Shown one piece after another: positions 61,347 through 64,000 of a DNA stretch of 64,000 nucleotides. Position 1 is the first letter of the stretch. Each line of letters starts with the position of its first letter. The position numbers and the translations under genes were made by a program. The notes under the pieces were generated by a model. It was not told the DNA's origin and ran no database searches. It saw only the letters and a list, made by a program, of their open reading frames with translations. The stretch comes from Paludibacteraceae bacterium. Its GTDB lineage: Bacteria > Bacteroidota > Bacteroidia > Bacteroidales > Paludibacteraceae. Location of the stretch: the NCBI GenBank assembly GCA_024401435.1, contig JAKSLB010000011.1, positions 1 through 64,000 of the forward strand, written 5' to 3'.

Positions 61347-61371
61347 CAATGCTTATATAATTTTGTATATT
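61343..61371 (+). promoter_or_regulatory. Sigma70-type promoter
   Basis: TTGACA, 17-bp spacer with TTATATAATTTTG, TATATT; drives the small-gene operon at 61395-62743. Confidence 0.8.
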
Positions 61372-61394
61372 ATACTCAACACAAAGGAGTATGA

Positions 61395-61691
61395 ATGAAT
61401 GAGTTTATCACAAGATTGCTTGAAGATGGTCTTACCATTGAAATTTCAATGAAGGACGGAAATTTGGTATATGACCTTAAAACAATGATGAAGAGCGAAT
61501 GCATTGTTACTGACAAAGGTAATGGAATCTTGAACCTTTCTGGTCGTTATGATTGGAATGTTGATTATGACACCAATGATGATGACTATAAGGGTTTCAT
61601 TGAATACATTGCAAGAAACTGTTCTTGTGGACGGAGCTATTGTAGTTGCTCTTGGAGTGACTTGCTTGCAAAATATGACATTGTTATTTAG
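61395..61691 (+). CDS. Hypothetical protein, 98 aa
   Basis: Cysteine pairs at the C-terminus (CSCGRSYCSCSW) suggest a metal site. SD AAGGAG. First gene of a plus-strand operon. Not recognised. Confidence 0.5.
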   Translation: MNEFITRLLEDGLTIEISMKDGNLVYDLKTMMKSECIVTDKGNGILNLSGRYDWNVDYDTNDDDYKGFIEYIARNCSCGRSYCSCSWSDLLAKYDIVI

Positions 61692-61702
61692 GAGGTTAAA
61701 AT

Positions 61703-61978
61703 ATGACTGAAAAGGATAGAGCTGAATTCAATGAATGGGTTTCCAAGATGGAGCATCACGACATCAATTGGAAGCCTATGTGGGATTTCCCAACAGTAGC
61801 CGAAGACAAGAAGATTAAGGATAGACCTTTGGTTGTGATGACCGATATGGGATATGTCTTTTCTGCCTTTTACGATGGAAGGGGTAAGTTTGCCTTGGCA
61901 TCCATTAGGAATAACAAGGTTGAGTATGACACCATTGAGAAGAAGTCTAGCCTTATTGCTTGGGCGTTTAGTGAATAG
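61703..61978 (+). CDS. Hypothetical protein, 91 aa
   Basis: Soluble, aromatic-rich N-terminus (HHDINWKPMWDFP). SD AGGAGG. Not recognised. Confidence 0.5.
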   Translation: MTEKDRAEFNEWVSKMEHHDINWKPMWDFPTVAEDKKIKDRPLVVMTDMGYVFSAFYDGRGKFALASIRNNKVEYDTIEKKSSLIAWAFSE

Positions 61979-61986
61979 AGGTTGAA

Positions 61987-62133
61987 ATGCGTATAGAAAT
62001 TGCAAAGATGAATTTTGCACAAAACAACCTTGACATTGAATTAGGTACTTTGCAAGTATATACGGACAAAAGTACATATCCTTTGCTTTGTATTGAAGAA
62101 TCTGAACGGAAAAATGATTGTGAATTCTTGTAA
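61987..62133 (+). CDS. Small protein, 48 aa
   Basis: Frame MRIEIAKMNFAQNN... Starts 8 nt after the previous stop. Overlaps the next ORF. Weak but well placed. Confidence 0.4.
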   Translation: MRIEIAKMNFAQNNLDIELGTLQVYTDKSTYPLLCIEESERKNDCEFL

Positions 62134-62209
62134 ACGACATATTAAGCATTGGAAGAATTACATCAAGGCTTTGGAAAAGGTCATCAAAAAGAGAAAAAGA
62201 AATGCGTAA
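62114..62209 (+). CDS. Very small basic ORF, 31 aa
   Basis: Frame MIVNSCKRHIKHWKNY..., strongly basic. Overlaps both neighbours by 20 and 8 nt. Weak support. Confidence 0.3.
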   Translation: MIVNSCKRHIKHWKNYIKALEKVIKKRKRNA

Positions 62210-62399
62210 GTACGATTGTAAGATTATGGTTAAATGTAGGGGTATTTGCACTGCAACCTATAACATCAAGGCAAATCTTGAAATTGATGAAACCAAGTCA
62301 CTTGAACAAATTGAAAAAGACATCATCAATGACATTAAACGACAATATAACATTGGTATGGTCATTGACTACACCATTTCATTCAAACGGGTAAAGTGA
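62202..62399 (+). CDS. Hypothetical protein, 65 aa
   Basis: Small soluble beta-alpha protein (YDCKIMVKCRGICTATYNI). Overlaps the next gene by 4 nt. Not recognised. Confidence 0.5.
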   Translation: MRKYDCKIMVKCRGICTATYNIKANLEIDETKSLEQIEKDIINDIKRQYNIGMVIDYTISFKRVK

Positions 62400-62743
62400 T
62401 GTACATTAGACTTTATTCAAAGGATTCAAGACCAAGACTTGTTACTTGTTGTAAGGTTGATGCTCAAAAGGTTTGCACGGAAGTCAAGAATTTCAAGTGC
62501 GTCAAGCGAACAAGTTTCTTTGGATTCAAGTATGAAAAGGACAAGGAATCCACAATTGATGAAACCGATAGTGGATGGTACTTGAATGTATGGCTTGATG
62601 GTTCTGTTGCATCAGAACAACTAAAGATTGGAAGAAGCTATTGGGTTCAAGAGAGTTTGGCTACCGAACCGATTGAGTACAAGGTTGAAACAAGAAAAGA
62701 CCTTGAAGAACTCAGGTCTTTCCTTATGAAGGCTATTTCTTGA
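62396..62743 (+). CDS. Hypothetical protein, 115 aa
   Basis: Soluble, with a beta-rich body and helical end. Last gene of the operon. Not recognised. Confidence 0.5.
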   Translation: MMYIRLYSKDSRPRLVTCCKVDAQKVCTEVKNFKCVKRTSFFGFKYEKDKESTIDETDSGWYLNVWLDGSVASEQLKIGRSYWVQESLATEPIEYKVETRKDLEELRSFLMKAIS

Positions 62744-62769
62744 TTTTGCAATTTTCAAATATATAATGT

Positions 62770-62976
62770 ATGAACGAAACCACAAGACAACTCTACGCAG
62801 CAGCGAACGCTGGACACGGAAATGAACTACTCAATAGTGCATTAGGTATTTATGCTTTAAGCGGTTTGGGTTGTCTACTTATCATAATATGCATTTTGAT
62901 TGCACTATTTGCATTGAAATACTTGATATTTGATGTGATTTTCAATATGTTTGATGATGAAGATGAAGATGACTAA
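62770..62976 (+). CDS. Single-pass membrane protein, 68 aa
   Basis: Hydrophobic helix at about residues 28-56 (GLGCLLIIICILIALFAL) and an acidic tail (FDDEDEDD). A TATATAATGT box, like that upstream of the gp15-like gene, lies right before the ATG. Role unknown. Confidence 0.5.
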   Translation: MNETTRQLYAAANAGHGNELLNSALGIYALSGLGCLLIIICILIALFALKYLIFDVIFNMFDDEDEDD

Positions 62977-63938
62977 TTGGAATTTAATTTTTCCAATAGC
63001 TTCAATTTCCTTCTTCTTTCAATTTCAACTTCTAGAACCATAGATGTATGGTCAACTACCCACACCCTAAAGGGTGTGAGCTTGTAATGCACCAGAGCAG
63101 CCATGCACCCTGCCTTCCAAGTCCGCAACGCTCCGTCTAGGGGCATCTTGAACGAGGAAGGATGTTTGCTCTTCTGAGCGATGTTGATTGCAGCGTTCCA
63201 GTCGGCATCAAGTACAGTACCGTTCTTGCAATAGAACCTTCGGTTCTTGCGGGTACCTTCCTTCTTGCCAGTGGTACAATCGGTCTGACTTGTCAAAAAC
63301 GGAGAAACTGTTTCTACTCTTTTTCCATTGAGTAGTGCCTTGTATGACAAGATTTGCTTGAACTTGTAGAATGGAATCTGATACATTCTACGGTTGTGGG
63401 ATTTCCGTTTGAACCCCTTGTTAGTCTTTGCTGTCTTCTGCTTGATGCCAGATAAGTCTTCCATCACGACAATGGAAGCTGGTGTGCTTTGAATTACCGC
63501 ATTGGCAATCTTCTGGCACATGTCGGTAGACTGGTTCTGCTCCTTGATGGACAGCTTGCGAGAGTGCCTATTAGCAGACTTGGTGCCCTTCTTCTGCAAG
63601 CATCTCTTTAGGTATCTAAGTTTTCTTCTACGCTTGTTGTACTCCTTGTCGTGAAACATCACACCTTCGGAGGAGATTGCGAACCTGCGTTCGCCCATAT
63701 CCAACCCGATGCAGTTATCATCATACAACGGCACATCTGGCACATTGAATGTTATTGCAAGGAAGAACCTTCCGTTCCGCATGAAAATCAGTGGGTCATC
63801 TGTGGTATATTGCACAAACAACGAATCCAACCTATCATAACCGACAATATCCGCTACGGCTCTTCTGCAAGACTTACCTGAGCATAATGCAATGGTCTTG
63901 CGATTGAACTTGGAATACAGTCGCTTGTCCAATCTCAT
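62973..63938 (-). CDS. tnpB: TnpB-like RNA-guided nuclease, N-terminally short
   Basis: 321 residues. RuvC-I Asp80 (GLDMGERRF), RuvC-II Glu160 (VVMEDLSG) and RuvC-III Asp246 (LDADWNAA). The family's first about 110 residues are missing. The zinc ribbon keeps only two of four cysteines (DCTTGK, FYCKNG). The higher G+C content points to recent arrival. The hairpin typical of an IS200/IS605 right end lies inside the 3' part of the gene (63061-63078), and the frame continues into the phage sequence. Its upstream part may extend out of the window. Confidence 0.8.
   Translation of the reverse strand: MRLDKRLYSKFNRKTIALCSGKSCRRAVADIVGYDRLDSLFVQYTTDDPLIFMRNGRFFLAITFNVPDVPLYDDNCIGLDMGERRFAISSEGVMFHDKEYNKRRRKLRYLKRCLQKKGTKSANRHSRKLSIKEQNQSTDMCQKIANAVIQSTPASIVVMEDLSGIKQKTAKTNKGFKRKSHNRRMYQIPFYKFKQILSYKALLNGKRVETVSPFLTSQTDCTTGKKEGTRKNRRFYCKNGTVLDADWNAAINIAQKSKHPSSFKMPLDGALRTWKAGCMAALVHYKLTPFRVWVVDHTSMVLEVEIERRRKLKLLEKLNSN
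63051..63078 (-). mobile_element. Right-end hairpin of an IS200/IS605-type element
   Basis: CACACCCTAAAGGGTGTG hairpin (63061-63078) followed on the minus strand by GGTAGTTGAC, a common right end of these elements and the 3' end of the guide RNA scaffold. The expected boundary to phage DNA is near 63051. The left end is not in the window. Confidence 0.55.
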
Positions 63939-64000
63939 TGTAGGTTAGATGTGCCATATAACTTTCACCCGTGTTCACCTATTAGTTTAGCATTTGTTGA

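Overview
The window is AT-rich, densely packed phage DNA and looks like part of a large T4-like (myovirus-type) tailed phage. The evidence is a gp23-like major capsid protein with a visible prohead-protease site, an adjacent gp22-like scaffold core, a gp15-like tail terminator, a gp55-like late sigma factor and a two-gene T4-type DNA topoisomerase. An oxygen-sensitive ribonucleotide reductase pair (NrdD/NrdG) suggests an anaerobic host such as a gut or rumen bacterium. The host itself cannot be named from the sequence.

Layout. 1-17.3 kb is an accessory region with thirteen paralogous leucine-rich-repeat proteins (cysteine-ladder type), a DUF932-like gene, small hypotheticals and a decayed TnpB element. 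17.3-19.6 kb holds a tyrosine-recombinase-like protein and a metallophosphoesterase. 19.6-25.3 kb (minus strand) is the structural block plus an ATP-grasp enzyme. 25.3-30.6 kb has small paralogous proteins, a PD-(D/E)XK nuclease, the gp55-like sigma factor and two proteins with a prohead-type N-terminal tag. 30.6-37.1 kb has a tRNA gene split by a group I intron with an HNH ORF, nrdG, a nuclease-methyltransferase fusion and nrdD interrupted by an intein. 37.2-46.0 kb is a DNA-modification region: Mom-like proteins and several methyltransferases, four of which share a C-terminal NPLK tag. 46.1-53.5 kb has the topoisomerase and hypotheticals. 53.6-61.0 kb is a complete phage-borne type I CRISPR-Cas locus: cas7, cas5, cas6, array 1, cas1, cas2, cas3, array 2. 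61-64 kb has small genes and an N-terminally short TnpB.

The most notable system is the CRISPR-Cas locus. Its effector genes resemble the Cas8-less I-F2 (I-Fv) type, but Cas1 and Cas2 are of the I-E kind, Cas3 is free-standing rather than fused to Cas2, and repeat and spacer lengths are I-E-like (28 + 33). The two arrays carry near-identical leaders with an inverted repeat that runs into the first repeat.

Two sequence-level patterns cut across the window. First, at least thirteen genes have a -10-like box ending exactly 6 or 7 nt before the ATG, which predicts leaderless mRNAs; several of these boxes are fused to the T-tract of the preceding terminator. Second, four otherwise unrelated proteins start with a 20-residue tag with Glu at positions 8 and 20 that resembles the capsid-targeting sequences of T4 internal head proteins.
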